DNA of 39,602 bases from Actinomyces sp. (GCF_030530635.1 NZ_JAUMUL010000030.1:1-39602), one strand, 5' to 3'; positions 16,251-25,501 are shown, counted from the stretch's first letter. A program made the numbers and translations. Notes: generated by a model from the sequence alone, not told the origin.

Positions 16251-16572
16251 CCGCTTCCAGGCACCGGGGATGGCGGCAGCCAAGTCCGGCAGCAGTCCGG
16301 CACGGTGAACCGGCAGGCTCACCGCATCCCTCACCCCGCGACACGTCGGCAGCCACATCCCCAAGCATCAAGAGCCGGTTTGGGTGGCCTGATGGAGTTA
16401 TTCGAGGACTCGGGTTGACCCTCGACGACCGCCCGGCCCACGCCGAGAGCGTCCCTACCGGGCCGACAACGTCCCCGCCCACAAACCGGAAAAGCCGAAG
16501 TGGCCTTTCAGTGATCAGCGCCGGGAACGACTAAGAACTCGGCGGGTGCGCGGTCAGTGGCACGACTCCCGC

Positions 16573-17910
16573 CTAATACAACGGCACTTCATCGAGCATG
16601 CGCGTGACCAGTTCAGCAATCTCGCTGCGCTCGGTGCGCTTCAGGTCCACGTGTGCGAACAGATCCCGACCCTTCAGGGACTCGACCACACTGACGACGC
16701 CGTCCCAGCGCCCCACCCGCAGATTGTCCCGCTGAGCGACATCATGAGTGAGCACCACCTTGGAGTTCTGACCGATTCGGGACAGCACCGTCAACAGCAC
16801 ATTACGCTCGAGGGACTGAGCCTCATCCACGATCACGAAGGCATCGTGCAGAGAGCGGCCGCGTACATGCGTTAGCGGCAGCACCTCCAACTGGCCGGCG
16901 GCGACGATCCGGTCGATCCGGTCGACGGGAACCACGGAGCTCAGGGTGTCGAACACCGCATCCCCCCAGGGCGTCATCTTCTCCCCGGCATCGCCGGGCA
17001 GGAAGCCGAGACTCTGCCCACCCACCGCATACAGAGGTCGGAAGACCATCACCTTGCGGTGCTCACGCCGATTGATCACAGCGTCCAGTCCGGCACTCAA
17101 CGCCAGAGCGGACTTGCCAGTGCCGGCCCGCCCACCTAACGAGACGATGCCGATGTCGGGGTTGAGCAGGTGATCAATGGCGATGCGCTGCTCGGCGCTG
17201 CGTCCGCGCACACCGAACACCTCGCGCGAGGGGTCCACCAAGCGCAGGGACCCGCCGACCACGGTGGCTAGTGCCGATCCGCGCGGAGAACTCACCACCA
17301 CGCCGGTATGCACCGGCTGGGCCGCCACGTCGGCGGCGGCATCCTCGTCCGCCAGTCCCGTCAGGTCGAGGCAGTAGTCCTGCCACAGCCGGGAGATCTC
17401 CTCCTCGGTGACGGTCACGGCACTCATGCCGGAATAGATGTCCTCACTGGCGAGCTCCGCCCGGTACTCCTCGGCTGTCAGGCCCAGGGCAGCGGCCTTG
17501 ATACGCATGGGGAGGTCCTTGGAGACGACAACCACCTCGTGCCCGTCGTCTCCCCCGTCCCGGCGAGGGCGGCGGGCGAGGGCCACGGCCACCGACAGGA
17601 TGCGGGAGTCGTTATCGCCCAGACGCATGGCGGCGGGCAGCACCTGATCGTCGGCGCCGTTGAGCTCCACGCGCACGGTGCCGCCGCGATCGCCCACGGG
17701 TATGGGGCGGTCCAGCCGCCCATGCTGCTCGCGCAGGGCATCGAGCAGACGCAGCGCCGAGCGGGCGAAGTAGCCCAGTTCGGGATGTTGGCGCTTGCCT
17801 TCCAGTTCGGTGATCACCACTACCGGCAACACGACGGCGTGCTCGTCGAAGCGCAGCACGGCGCGCGGGTCGGAAAGCAGGACCGAGGTGTCCAGGACGT
17901 AAGTTCGCAT
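16573..17910 (-). CDS. PIN domain-PhoH family ATPase (PhoH2-like)
   Basis: A 445-residue fusion of an N-terminal PIN ribonuclease domain (YVLDTSVLLSDPRAV with the first acidic residue, VVVITELEGKR, GDNDSRILSVA) and a C-terminal PhoH P-loop ATPase (GIVSLGGRAGTGKSALAL Walker A, DAFVIVDEAQSLE Walker B, then RIGQNSKVVLTHD). PhoH2 proteins are RNA helicase/ribonucleases, and these parts support that role. ATG 17910 follows GGAGG by six bases; the longer upstream reading has no homology. It is the first of two minus-strand genes facing the upstream repeats. Confidence 0.93.
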   Translation of the reverse strand: MRTYVLDTSVLLSDPRAVLRFDEHAVVLPVVVITELEGKRQHPELGYFARSALRLLDALREQHGRLDRPIPVGDRGGTVRVELNGADDQVLPAAMRLGDNDSRILSVAVALARRPRRDGGDDGHEVVVVSKDLPMRIKAAALGLTAEEYRAELASEDIYSGMSAVTVTEEEISRLWQDYCLDLTGLADEDAAADVAAQPVHTGVVVSSPRGSALATVVGGSLRLVDPSREVFGVRGRSAEQRIAIDHLLNPDIGIVSLGGRAGTGKSALALSAGLDAVINRREHRKVMVFRPLYAVGGQSLGFLPGDAGEKMTPWGDAVFDTLSSVVPVDRIDRIVAAGQLEVLPLTHVRGRSLHDAFVIVDEAQSLERNVLLTVLSRIGQNSKVVLTHDVAQRDNLRVGRWDGVVSVVESLKGRDLFAHVDLKRTERSEIAELVTRMLDEVPLY

Positions 17911-18079
17911 AGCTGCCTCCGTCGGCGTTCGGCGGGCGGCACCGGACGTCCAAGAACCACCCGCCTGTGACACTACTCACCATACTCGTTGTCGCTGCGG
18001 GATCACTGGACGCGCGGGACAGGACGCCACATAGTCTCGGAGCGCATCGCCGGCGACACGGGACTGCGCCCAAATCCGG

Positions 18080-18928
18080 TCATTTGCCCAGACGCCGCTC
18101 CCGCTGGCCGTAGTCGCGCAGGGCGCGCAGGAAGTCGATGCGACGGAACGCCGGCCAGTAGACCTCGCAGAAATAGTACTCGGAGTGGACCGACTGCCAC
18201 AGCAGGAACCCGGACAGGCGCTGCTCCCCGGAGGTGCGAATGACCAGCTCCGGGTCAGGCTGCCCCTTGGTGTAAAGATGCGCGGTTATGTCCTCCTCGG
18301 AAAGGGAGTTCGCCACCTCCTCCAAGGTGGCACCGGCGGCTGCGCGCTCACACAGCAGGGAGCGCACGGCGTCGGCGATCTCCTGACGCCCGCCGTAGCC
18401 GACCGCGATGTTGACCTGCATGCGCGCATCCGCGTCAGCGGCGGACAGGGACACATCCAGGCGGGCCACATCGGTGTCGCTCCCGGATCCGGCACCTGCG
18501 CCGTCTCGACCCCCGGGCGGGACAGTGGCGCCGACAGCAGTGCGCAGCCGCTCGGCCACCGGTGCGGGCAGCAGATCCACGGCACCCACCAGGCGCAGTC
18601 GCCAACGGTCGGCGTCGGCCAGTTCGTCGACGGCATGAGCGATGATGTCCAGCAAGGGGGACAGCTCTGCGGGATCGCGCGAGAGGTTGTCGGTGCTAAG
18701 CAGCCACAGGGTGACCACTCCGACGCCCGCGTCCTCCGCCCAACCGAGGAACTCCTCAATCTTGTCGGCGCCGCGCTTGTGCCCCTGAGCGGTACCGATC
18801 CCCATGGCGCGGGCCCAGCGGCGATTGCCGTCAAGGATGACGCCCACATGCTGCGGCACACGTTCGGGCTTGACCTGCGCGGCGAGGCGACGCTCATAAA
18901 GGTTGTAGAGAAGGTTATCGCGCGCCAT
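18080..18928 (-). CDS. uppS: Isoprenyl (cis-prenyl) transferase, UppS family
   Basis: A 282-residue cis-prenyltransferase that condenses IPP onto an allylic diphosphate to make lipid carriers for cell wall synthesis. Motifs: HVGVILDGNRRWAR with the catalytic Asp, GHKRGADKIEEFLGW, LWLLSTDNLSRD, and the C-terminal DPELVIRTSGEQRLSGFLLW, SEYYFCEVYWPAFR. Actinobacteria often carry a short-chain (Z-FPP) and a long-chain paralogue; the sequence does not decide which this is. Around residues 138-165 there is a Gly/Ala/Asp-rich stretch just before the MQVNIAVGYGGRQEI strand that looks like an insertion. Confidence 0.9.
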   Translation of the reverse strand: MARDNLLYNLYERRLAAQVKPERVPQHVGVILDGNRRWARAMGIGTAQGHKRGADKIEEFLGWAEDAGVGVVTLWLLSTDNLSRDPAELSPLLDIIAHAVDELADADRWRLRLVGAVDLLPAPVAERLRTAVGATVPPGGRDGAGAGSGSDTDVARLDVSLSAADADARMQVNIAVGYGGRQEIADAVRSLLCERAAAGATLEEVANSLSEEDITAHLYTKGQPDPELVIRTSGEQRLSGFLLWQSVHSEYYFCEVYWPAFRRIDFLRALRDYGQRERRLGK

Positions 18929-19044
18929 TAATCATCTCTTTCCGTTACGTGCCGGTCCGGCCTGACGCCCGCCGCGCCAGGGACGCCGGGCACGTCCAGG
19001 TCAGAGAGTAACGCGGGAACGACCCTCACCCCACCCTCACAGGA

Positions 19045-19079
19045 AACCTACGGGAGCGTAAGTTACGGTAGCGTAGGTT
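19045..19079 (+). promoter_or_regulatory. Tandem palindromic operators before the hemolysin III gene
   Basis: Two near-identical 12-base sites, TACGGGAGCGTA (19049-19060) and TACGGTAGCGTA (19064-19075), have centres 15 bp apart, and the whole block is itself bounded by AACCTACG and CGTAGGTT. Both have TACG...CGTA half-sites, a form typical of TetR-family operators. They lie about 40 bp ahead of the start at 19113, in promoter range. The cognate regulator is not in the window. Confidence 0.6.
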
Positions 19080-19112
19080 CTGTTGGGACACCCACCTTGA
19101 GGAGACCGGTCA

Positions 19113-19814
19113 ATGCGCACCACCATCCAGTCGCGCGGCGCGGCCGCAATCAGCGCCGCGAATGACCTCGCTCGCGCCGTCAAACCCAGGCTGCGCGGAT
19201 GGATCCACGCCTGCACCGCCCCCCTGGCACTGGCTGCCTGCATCGTGCTGACCGCACTGGCGCCGGGCGCGGGACTCAAGTGGGCATGCGCCGCCTACCT
19301 GGCCTGCTCTCTGCTGTTATTCACGAACTCGGGCATCTACCACATCTCCAGCGGCCACTTCCCCCGGACCGTGTCCGCCGTTCTGCAGCGATTCGACCAC
19401 GCCAACATCTACCTGCTAATCGCCGGCACCTACACACCGCTGTCGGTTGCCCTGCTAGAGGCCACCACTGCACGTTTGGTCCTGGGGATCGTATGGGCCG
19501 GGGCCGCGCTCGGAATCCTGACCACCATGCTGTGGCCGACGGCACCGCGCCGGCTGGGCACCCTGTTCTACATCCTGCTCGGTTGGGTGGCTCTGTGGTT
19601 CCTTCCCCAGTTCTGGGTCGCCGGCGGGCCGACGATCTTCTGGCTATTGGTGACCGGCGGCGTCGTCTACACAGTCGGAGGCATCATCTACGCCCGCAAG
19701 CGGCCCGACCCCTTCCCCCGCTGGTTCGGCTTCCATGAGATCTTCCACGTGTGCACGGTGGCCGCCTGGGTGTGCCACTGCGTGGCCTGTTACCTGGCGG
19801 TACTGGGACGCTGA
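19113..19814 (+). CDS. trhA: Hemolysin III / PAQR-family membrane protein (TrhA-like)
   Basis: A 233-residue seven-helix membrane protein of the PAQR/YqfA group, linked in bacteria to membrane lipid homeostasis. Diagnostic motifs are NSGIYHISSGHFP, the QRFDHANIYLLIAGTYTPL segment (with the conserved Asp and Tyr) and the C-terminal WFGFHEIFHVCTVAAWVCH, whose His residues bind zinc in relatives. ATG 19113 follows GAGGAG. The tandem TACG...CGTA operators just upstream suggest control by a TetR-type regulator, perhaps one that senses acyl-CoA. Confidence 0.92.
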   Translation: MRTTIQSRGAAAISAANDLARAVKPRLRGWIHACTAPLALAACIVLTALAPGAGLKWACAAYLACSLLLFTNSGIYHISSGHFPRTVSAVLQRFDHANIYLLIAGTYTPLSVALLEATTARLVLGIVWAGAALGILTTMLWPTAPRRLGTLFYILLGWVALWFLPQFWVAGGPTIFWLLVTGGVVYTVGGIIYARKRPDPFPRWFGFHEIFHVCTVAAWVCHCVACYLAVLGR

Positions 19815-20252
19815 GCCACAGCGCCGCACGCTGTATGCCGGGCCAGCGGCCCATGGACCGCGCCGGGCTGAGAACACGGCCACGGACGGTTTCCGTCGCG
19901 CCCGGCGGCACAGACTGCAGTACTTTCAGCGCTCGTCCCATCGAGACGGCCGGAGGGCGCCACAGAATTGCGCCGTTTTCGATGGGGCGAGCCACCAAGT
20001 GCCGTGAAAGTGCTGCGTTTTATGACACCGGCAGGAACGTGTGGTGCCGCCGCCCGCTCCAAACGGGTTAGCGTCATCGCGCAGAGCCCGGACACCTCCG
20101 GCCAGGGCGGACTCGCCCGGCACGTGGTGGGACTCGTCGATCCGTCATGCCGGCCTTAGCCTTCGGGGCGCGATCGGGGTAGAACGTATAGACTCGTCCT
20201 TTATACCCGAACAGCACCTGAGGGCTGCATGGCCCATTCGTAAGGAGAAACC
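19815..20252. other. 438-bp gene-free region before greA
   Basis: No gene is supported on either strand. AT-rich stretches close to greA (GTATAGACT near 20187 and TTTATACCC near 20202) are candidate -10 elements, and AAGGAGAAACC is the greA ribosome site. Confidence 0.5.
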
Positions 20253-20747
20253 ATGGCAGACGAGACCACCGAACCGCAGGGCACCTGGCTCACTCAGGAG
20301 GCGTACGACCGCCTCACCGAGGAGCTCGAACACCGCAAGGGTGCGGAGCGCAAAGCGATCGCCCAGCGCGTTGAGGCCGCCCGCCAGGAGGGCGACCTGC
20401 GGGAGAACGCCGGCTACCACGCCGCCCGCGAAGAGGCCTCCCTCAACGAGGCCCGCATCGCCACGCTGACCGAGATGCTGGAGAACGCGCAGGTTGGCAC
20501 CGCCGCCTTCGACGGCTCCGTAACCGCGGGAACCGTGGTCACCGCGAAGGTGGCGGGCCGCGAGCAGACCTTTGCCCTGGGCGGTCAGGAGATCACCGCG
20601 GACGTCCCCGAGGGCGTGAAGGTATTCTCCCCCGATGCCCCCCTGGGCCGCGCCCTCATGGGCCACCGCGCCGGTGACACCGTCAGCTACAACGCACCCA
20701 ATGGCAGGGAGATCACTGCCGAGATCGTCGACGTCAAGGCTCTCTGA
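20253..20747 (+). CDS. greA: Transcription elongation factor GreA
   Basis: A 164-residue factor that enters the RNA polymerase secondary channel and stimulates cleavage of backtracked RNA. The N-terminal coiled-coil includes LTQEAYDRLTEELEHRK and the tip EGDLRENAGYHAAREEASL with the acidic residues that bind Mg2+. The C-terminal FKBP-like domain ends APLGRALMGHRAGDTVSYNAPNGREITAEIVDV. The start is fixed by AAGGAG seven bases upstream. A strong hairpin follows at 20769-20808. Confidence 0.97.
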   Translation: MADETTEPQGTWLTQEAYDRLTEELEHRKGAERKAIAQRVEAARQEGDLRENAGYHAAREEASLNEARIATLTEMLENAQVGTAAFDGSVTAGTVVTAKVAGREQTFALGGQEITADVPEGVKVFSPDAPLGRALMGHRAGDTVSYNAPNGREITAEIVDVKAL

Positions 20748-20768
20748 CTCGCCGCCGCGCATCGGTCT

Positions 20769-20808
20769 CGCGCCCCGTTCCCGGCCATCGCGGTGGGAAC
20801 GGGGCGCG
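20769..20808 (+). terminator. Strong GC hairpin after greA
   Basis: A perfect 14-bp stem (CGCGCCCCGTTCCC at 20769-20782 with its complement at 20795-20808) closes a 12-base loop just after the greA stop. Only a short pyrimidine tail follows, as is common for terminators in high-GC actinobacteria. Confidence 0.75.
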
Positions 20809-20950
20809 CCCCTTCCCGGGAGGCGTCCCGCCCCAGTTCGCTCGTTACGCGGGTATCCGCCCTATTCCGTCGTTTTCCGCGCCTACGCTCCCGGCGTACA
20901 CCCCTGGGACGTCCTGTGCTCGCCCAGTTCGCTCGAGTAGCTTCGCCTCC

Positions 20951-21679
20951 ATGGCAGTATCCGCACAGTCAGGCACGACGACGCCCCGCCCGTCCCGCAA
21001 TCCTCAGATTCCCGGCCGGGAGACCACCCTTCTGCCAAGCCCGGGCGAGCATGTAGTCCTGGGCACGCCGCTGGACGGACCGTGGCCCGAGGGCACTCAG
21101 GTCATCTACCTGGCGGGCGGCTGCTTCTGGGGCGTGGAGCGCTTCCTGTGGCGCCAGCCCGGCGTGGTGGCAACCGCCGTCGGCTATATGGGCGGCACCA
21201 CCCCCAATGCCACCTACCGGGAGGTGTGCACCGGCGCCACCGGTCACGCCGAGACGGTGCGCGTGGCCTACGACCCGACCGTGTGCGGGCAGGGCGGGGA
21301 GAGCCTGCTGCGCACCTTCTGGGAGAACCACGACTCCACGCAGCTGAACAGGCACGGCAACGACATCGGCACCCAGTACCGCTCGGCGGTGTGGACGACG
21401 ACGTCGGCACAGGCCAACGCCGCCCTGGCGATCCGCACCGCCTTTCAGAGGGAGCTGACCCGGCTGGGTCGCGGTACCTGCGTGACCACGATCGCCCCGG
21501 CCAGCGAGCTGTACGCCGATTTCGGCGGCCCCTTCTACCTGGCGGAGGACTACCATCAGGGCTACCTGGAGAAGAACCCCGACGGCTACTGCAACCACGG
21601 CCCCAACGGGATCACCTGCCCGGTGGGGATTGTGAACGTGCCCGCACAGACGGAGGTGCTGCCGCCCGAGGCGGTGTAG
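20951..21679 (+). CDS. msrA: Peptide-methionine (S)-S-oxide reductase
   Basis: A 242-residue MsrA that repairs oxidised methionine. The catalytic motif GGCFWGVERF is at about residue 56, followed by GYMGGTTPNATYREVCTGATGHAE, FWENHDSTQLNRHGNDIGTQYRS and YLAEDYHQGYLEKNP. C-terminal cysteines (GYCNHGPNGITCPVG) probably act as resolving residues. The N-terminal 40 residues before the fold are Pro/Thr-rich. No clear ribosome site precedes ATG 20951, so the start is moderately sure. Confidence 0.95.
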   Translation: MAVSAQSGTTTPRPSRNPQIPGRETTLLPSPGEHVVLGTPLDGPWPEGTQVIYLAGGCFWGVERFLWRQPGVVATAVGYMGGTTPNATYREVCTGATGHAETVRVAYDPTVCGQGGESLLRTFWENHDSTQLNRHGNDIGTQYRSAVWTTTSAQANAALAIRTAFQRELTRLGRGTCVTTIAPASELYADFGGPFYLAEDYHQGYLEKNPDGYCNHGPNGITCPVGIVNVPAQTEVLPPEAV

Positions 21680-21746
21680 GAGCCGGCGGGCAAGCGCTCA
21701 AGTACGCCGCGTGTAGCGGGTTCGGGCCGCCCGGGCCCGCCATAAG

Positions 21747-21781
21747 TACCGACCTCGGCACGTAACATCTACCGACCTCGG
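21747..21781. repeat. 23-bp intergenic repeat, locus 3 (two copies, reverse orientation)
   Basis: Two diverged copies, with cores TACCGACCTCGGCACGTAAC and CTACCGACCTCGG, in the gap between convergent msrA and the LysE-type gene. Same family as 15768-15835, opposite orientation. Confidence 0.8.
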
Positions 21782-21816
21782 TGAGTGGGGGCGGACGAGC
21801 GACGCGGCCGCGCCGG

Positions 21817-22536
21817 TCAGGAGCCCAGGGCCAGGTGGAGTGCCACCCCCAGCATGACCAGGCCGACCAGCACGTCCAGCACCCGCCAGGTGCGCGGGCT
21901 GGACAGCGGCCCGGACAGCGCCCGCGCCCCCAGGCCCAGCGCCGTGAACCACAGGATCGACGCCGTCCCGGCGCCGGCCGCGGCCATCCATCGGGCCGCC
22001 CCGAAGCCGTTTGTCACCGTGCCCAGCATCAGCACGGTGTCGAGGTAGACGTGCGGATTCAGCCAGGTCAACGCCAAGGTGGTCAGCGCCACCGACGACG
22101 CCGGGCGCGCCTGTTCCTGCTCAAGCGCGCCCGGGCGCATGGCCGAGCGGAAGCTGGAGATCGCGAAGCCGAGCAGGTAAAGCACGCCGCCCCAGCGCAG
22201 TACCTCCAGCGCCCACGGCGCCAGGCGCGCAACCGCGCCGATCCCGCCGGTGCCAATAGCGATCAGTGCCAGGTCGCTGAGCGCGCAGATGGCCACCACC
22301 AGCCCCACGTGCTCCCGCCGCACCCCCTGGCGCAGCACCCAGGCGTTCTGCGCGCCGATGGCCACGATCAACCCCAGCCCCGTGGCGAAGCCGGTGACGG
22401 CGGGCGCGAAGCCGGACCAGGACGCGGAGACCGCCAACGAGGCAGAGGCCAGGCCCCCAACCGCAGGGGCGGCTGCGACAGTCCCCGCAGCAGTCGGGAC
22501 TCGGAGAGACGTCGACGGGGCGAACAGGAGCGTCAT
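21817..22536 (-). CDS. LysE/ArgO-family amino acid exporter
   Basis: A 239-residue membrane protein with about six helices. The LysE family signature GLIVAIGAQNAWVLRQGVRREHV is present near residue 55, then CALSDLALIAIGTGGIG and LTWLNPHVYLDTVLMLG. Relatives export lysine, arginine or other basic amino acids. The first 45 residues are Ala/Ser/Val-rich and precede the usual start of the family, so the true start may be an internal codon nearer residue 45. Convergent with msrA and divergent from the ABC-class ATPase gene. Confidence 0.88.
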   Translation of the reverse strand: MTLLFAPSTSLRVPTAAGTVAAAPAVGGLASASLAVSASWSGFAPAVTGFATGLGLIVAIGAQNAWVLRQGVRREHVGLVVAICALSDLALIAIGTGGIGAVARLAPWALEVLRWGGVLYLLGFAISSFRSAMRPGALEQEQARPASSVALTTLALTWLNPHVYLDTVLMLGTVTNGFGAARWMAAAGAGTASILWFTALGLGARALSGPLSSPRTWRVLDVLVGLVMLGVALHLALGS

Positions 22537-22749
22537 GGGGCAACCCTATGGGTTCCGGCAACACCTCGTAAGCCGGACGGGCGCGTGCCCCACCCTGTTG
22601 GCATGGGACTGCGCACCCGCCTCGGTCCGCCCGACGCGCTCAGCGCGTATTCCCGGGACCCACCATCCCCATCCACACCCGGCCGCCGCGACCCGCCGGA
22701 AGCCGCACACGCGTCGGGAGTCGCACCGGAAGTGTGCCAATATCAGGGC

Positions 22750-25380
22750 ATGACTGAGCGCAGTGACTATGCAGACGGCCGCGGCTACGGCGATCGCGGC
22801 AACCGTCGCGACCGATATGACAGGGGAAACGGCCGGGGGTATGACCGGGGCGGCTACCGGGATGACCGCGGCCGGGGATACGACCGCGACCGGGGCAACC
22901 GCGGCGGCCGCAGCTACGACCGGGACCGCGACTTCGGCGATCGCCGTGGCGGCTATGACCGGGGCAACCGCGGTTACGGTGACCGCAGCTACCGGGACAA
23001 CCGTGAGGACCGCGGTTACGGCGACCGCCGCGGCGGCTATGAACGCGGCAACCGGGGATACGAACGGGACAACCGCGGTTACGGTGACCGGCGCGACGGC
23101 GACCGCGGCTATGGTCGGGATCGGGGCTACGACCGGGACCGCCGAGACCATGGCTACGACCGGAACGGCCGGGGGCGCGACTACCGGCGCGAGGGCCGCC
23201 GGCATGAGAAGGGCCCGCGCGAGGGGACGCTCGCCGACCTGGTGGACTACCTGCACGTGCTGGACAACCGCCCCTACGGCGCCTACCGCGACACCATCGG
23301 CCGCTACCGCGCCCCCGAGGGCTGGATGCTGCACGTCGACTACGTTCAGCCCGACCCCTACGCCCCGCCCACGCGTATCCGCATCCAGGCTCCTGCCGAT
23401 CTGCCTGGTCTGAAACTGCTGCAGGACGCGGAGCTGACCTCCACCCGTGACCGCCGCATCGCGGTCGGCGACTTCCTAACGCGCGAACTGCACCAGGGCT
23501 TCCGCGGCACCAACCTGTCGATCGCCTCACCGGGGCAGGAGATCCTCGAGCGCTGCTCAGTTATCGTCTCCGCGCCTTCCGACGGCGATCAGGACGAGGC
23601 CGTGGGTAGCCCGACCGATACCGCGGATGATAAGGACTCGCGCACCTCGGATCAGCAGGACGGCGCGGTCGTGGACCTCTTCACGGCACTCACCGAGACT
23701 GATGAGGACGCCGCTGCCGACGCAGATGCCGAAGGCGCGCCGCACGGCGATACCGAACCCGACGCCACCGCTGCCGTCACAGCGCCTCCCGCCGATGAGG
23801 GCACCGCCCCGGGCCAGGCGGAGGACACGGCGGCTGACGCATTCGCCGCTGCCATCGGCTCCACCCGGCCGGCCGACCTGAGCGAGGACTCCGAGTCCGA
23901 GGCGGAACCGGCCGCGGAGTCGGCCTCCTCCCCCGCGTCCGCCACCTTAGGCGCAGAGGCCGAGGACGCCGCCTTAGCCGCGGACGCTGAGGATGCCGGC
24001 GCCGCGGACGTGCCCACCGCCGCCTCGAATATCGCCGCTAGGGGCGAGGTCGACGCGCCACCTGCCATCGTCATCGAGATTCGCGCCCGGGTGGCACTGC
24101 CGGCCCGTGGCCGCTCCATCCGCGGGCGGGAGGCCGCCAACATCTTCAGCCACGACCTGACCCGCGAGGTCAACGCGGCCCTGGACCTGACCGGTGAGCG
24201 GGCCACGCGTCTGTTGGAGCACGTCGCCGCCCTGGAGGACCACCGTGCCCTGACTCAGGCGGTGGTCGACAACGGCTGGGTGTCCTTCCTCGCGGACGAC
24301 TCGATTCTGCCGCGCCGCTCCGGTGTCAGCGACGCCCCCATGGAGGAGGGCGCCATCGCACTGACCGCACCGGACTCGCTGGCCGCCACCGTGACCCTGC
24401 CGCACGCGGGCGAGGTCCGCGGTACCGCAATCGGCTCCGGGGTCACCCTCGTCGTCGGCGGCGGCTACCACGGCAAGTCCACACTGCTGAGCGCGATCGA
24501 GCGCGGCGTCTACCCCCACATCCCCGGTGACGGGCGCGAGCTGGTGGCCACAGTTCCGGACGCCGTCAAGGTACGGGCCGCCGATGGGCGGGCGGTGACC
24601 GGCGTCGACCTGACCCCCTTCATCTCCCACCTGCCCGGGGACCGGGACACCGTCTCCTTCACCACCACCAACGCCTCGGGCTCGACCTCGCAGGCCGCCT
24701 CGATCGTGGAGTCGATCGAGGCGGGGACCTCCGCCCTGCTTCTGGATGAGGACACCTCCGCCACCAACCTGCTGATCCGCGATTCCCGCATGCGCACGCT
24801 GGTGGCTGACGACCAGGAGCCGATCACCCCATTCGTGGACCGGGTGGGGGCGCTGGCGGAGGCCGGCGTGTCCACGGTGCTGGTGATGGGCGGCTCCGGA
24901 GACTACCTGGATGTGGCCGACCGGGTGCTGCTGCTGGACTCCTACGTGTTGCACGACGCCACCGAGCAGGCCGCCGAGGTGGCTGCGGCGCAGCCCCGGG
25001 AGACGACGGCGTTGGCCGACTTCCCCATGCAGTCCCCGCGGGTACCGCTGCCCTCGCAGCGCACCCAGCGCGGCCCGGTGCGCACGCGCTCGCGGGGCAC
25101 CGACTCCCTCACGCTGGACCGGGAGGACATCGACATCTCCGATGTGGCCGGCGTTGTGGAGTCCGGCCAGGCCGAGGCTGTGGCCTACGCGCTGCGGGCA
25201 CTGCTGGAGCAGCGCTTCGACGGGGACTCGAGCCTGGCACAGTGCCTGGAGGACCTGGACGCACTGCTGGACGATGAGGGTCTGGACGCCCTGGACCGCC
25301 GTCCGGCCTTCCTGGTGCGCCCGCGCATGGTGGATGTGGCGGCCGCGGTCAACCGCTACCGCAAGCTCAAGTTGGCCTGA
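22750..25380 (+). CDS. ABC-class P-loop ATPase (PF09818-type) with RG/Y-rich N-terminus
   Basis: An 876-residue protein. Residues 1-155 are a low-complexity array of Gly, Arg, Tyr and Asp (repeats such as RGYDRDRG, GGYDRGNRGYGD), like RGG-type RNA-binding tails. Residues about 160-280 start the ABC-class ATPase family (LADLVDYLHVLDNRPYGAYRDTIG ... GFRGTNLSIASPGQEILERCSV). A long acidic Ala/Asp/Glu/Ser insert spans about 280-435. The family then resumes (LPARGRSIRGREAANIF, DNGWVSFLADDSILPRRSG), with Walker A VVGGGYHGKSTLL and Walker B ALLLDEDTSATNLL. Function of the family is unknown. ATG 22750 is the first start next to the repetitive tail; upstream codons read through non-homologous sequence. 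A strong hairpin follows. Confidence 0.85.
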   Translation: MTERSDYADGRGYGDRGNRRDRYDRGNGRGYDRGGYRDDRGRGYDRDRGNRGGRSYDRDRDFGDRRGGYDRGNRGYGDRSYRDNREDRGYGDRRGGYERGNRGYERDNRGYGDRRDGDRGYGRDRGYDRDRRDHGYDRNGRGRDYRREGRRHEKGPREGTLADLVDYLHVLDNRPYGAYRDTIGRYRAPEGWMLHVDYVQPDPYAPPTRIRIQAPADLPGLKLLQDAELTSTRDRRIAVGDFLTRELHQGFRGTNLSIASPGQEILERCSVIVSAPSDGDQDEAVGSPTDTADDKDSRTSDQQDGAVVDLFTALTETDEDAAADADAEGAPHGDTEPDATAAVTAPPADEGTAPGQAEDTAADAFAAAIGSTRPADLSEDSESEAEPAAESASSPASATLGAEAEDAALAADAEDAGAADVPTAASNIAARGEVDAPPAIVIEIRARVALPARGRSIRGREAANIFSHDLTREVNAALDLTGERATRLLEHVAALEDHRALTQAVVDNGWVSFLADDSILPRRSGVSDAPMEEGAIALTAPDSLAATVTLPHAGEVRGTAIGSGVTLVVGGGYHGKSTLLSAIERGVYPHIPGDGRELVATVPDAVKVRAADGRAVTGVDLTPFISHLPGDRDTVSFTTTNASGSTSQAASIVESIEAGTSALLLDEDTSATNLLIRDSRMRTLVADDQEPITPFVDRVGALAEAGVSTVLVMGGSGDYLDVADRVLLLDSYVLHDATEQAAEVAAAQPRETTALADFPMQSPRVPLPSQRTQRGPVRTRSRGTDSLTLDREDIDISDVAGVVESGQAEAVAYALRALLEQRFDGDSSLAQCLEDLDALLDDEGLDALDRRPAFLVRPRMVDVAAAVNRYRKLKLA

Positions 25381-25439
25381 AGGTCCCACGCAGGCAGCCG
25401 AACACCGGTCTCAAGGCCTGACTCAAGGCCCAAATGGGC

Positions 25440-25477
25440 GCGGGAGCCCGCCACCTTGCCAGGTGGCGGGCTCCCGC
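25440..25477. terminator. Bidirectional terminator hairpin
   Basis: A perfect 16-bp stem (25440-25455 with 25462-25477) and a 6-base loop TTGCCA lie between the convergent ABC-class ATPase and FMN reductase genes. Confidence 0.85.
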
Positions 25478-25501
25478 ATGTATGAGCGGCGTGAGACGGA
25501 T

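Larger units (their letters stand above)
15752..16572. other. 820-bp gene-free region with two repeat families
   Basis: No protein gene is supported. The region holds three tandem 23-bp repeats (15768-15835), two diverged copies of a short motif around CCGGCTCATCCAG and CCGGCTCGTCCGG (near 15871 and 16027), and a nested hairpin with trailing GGCGTxGCAGAC motifs (16131-16250). It reads like an accumulation site for mobile or structural repeats between a + strand kinase and the - strand PhoH gene. Confidence 0.6.
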
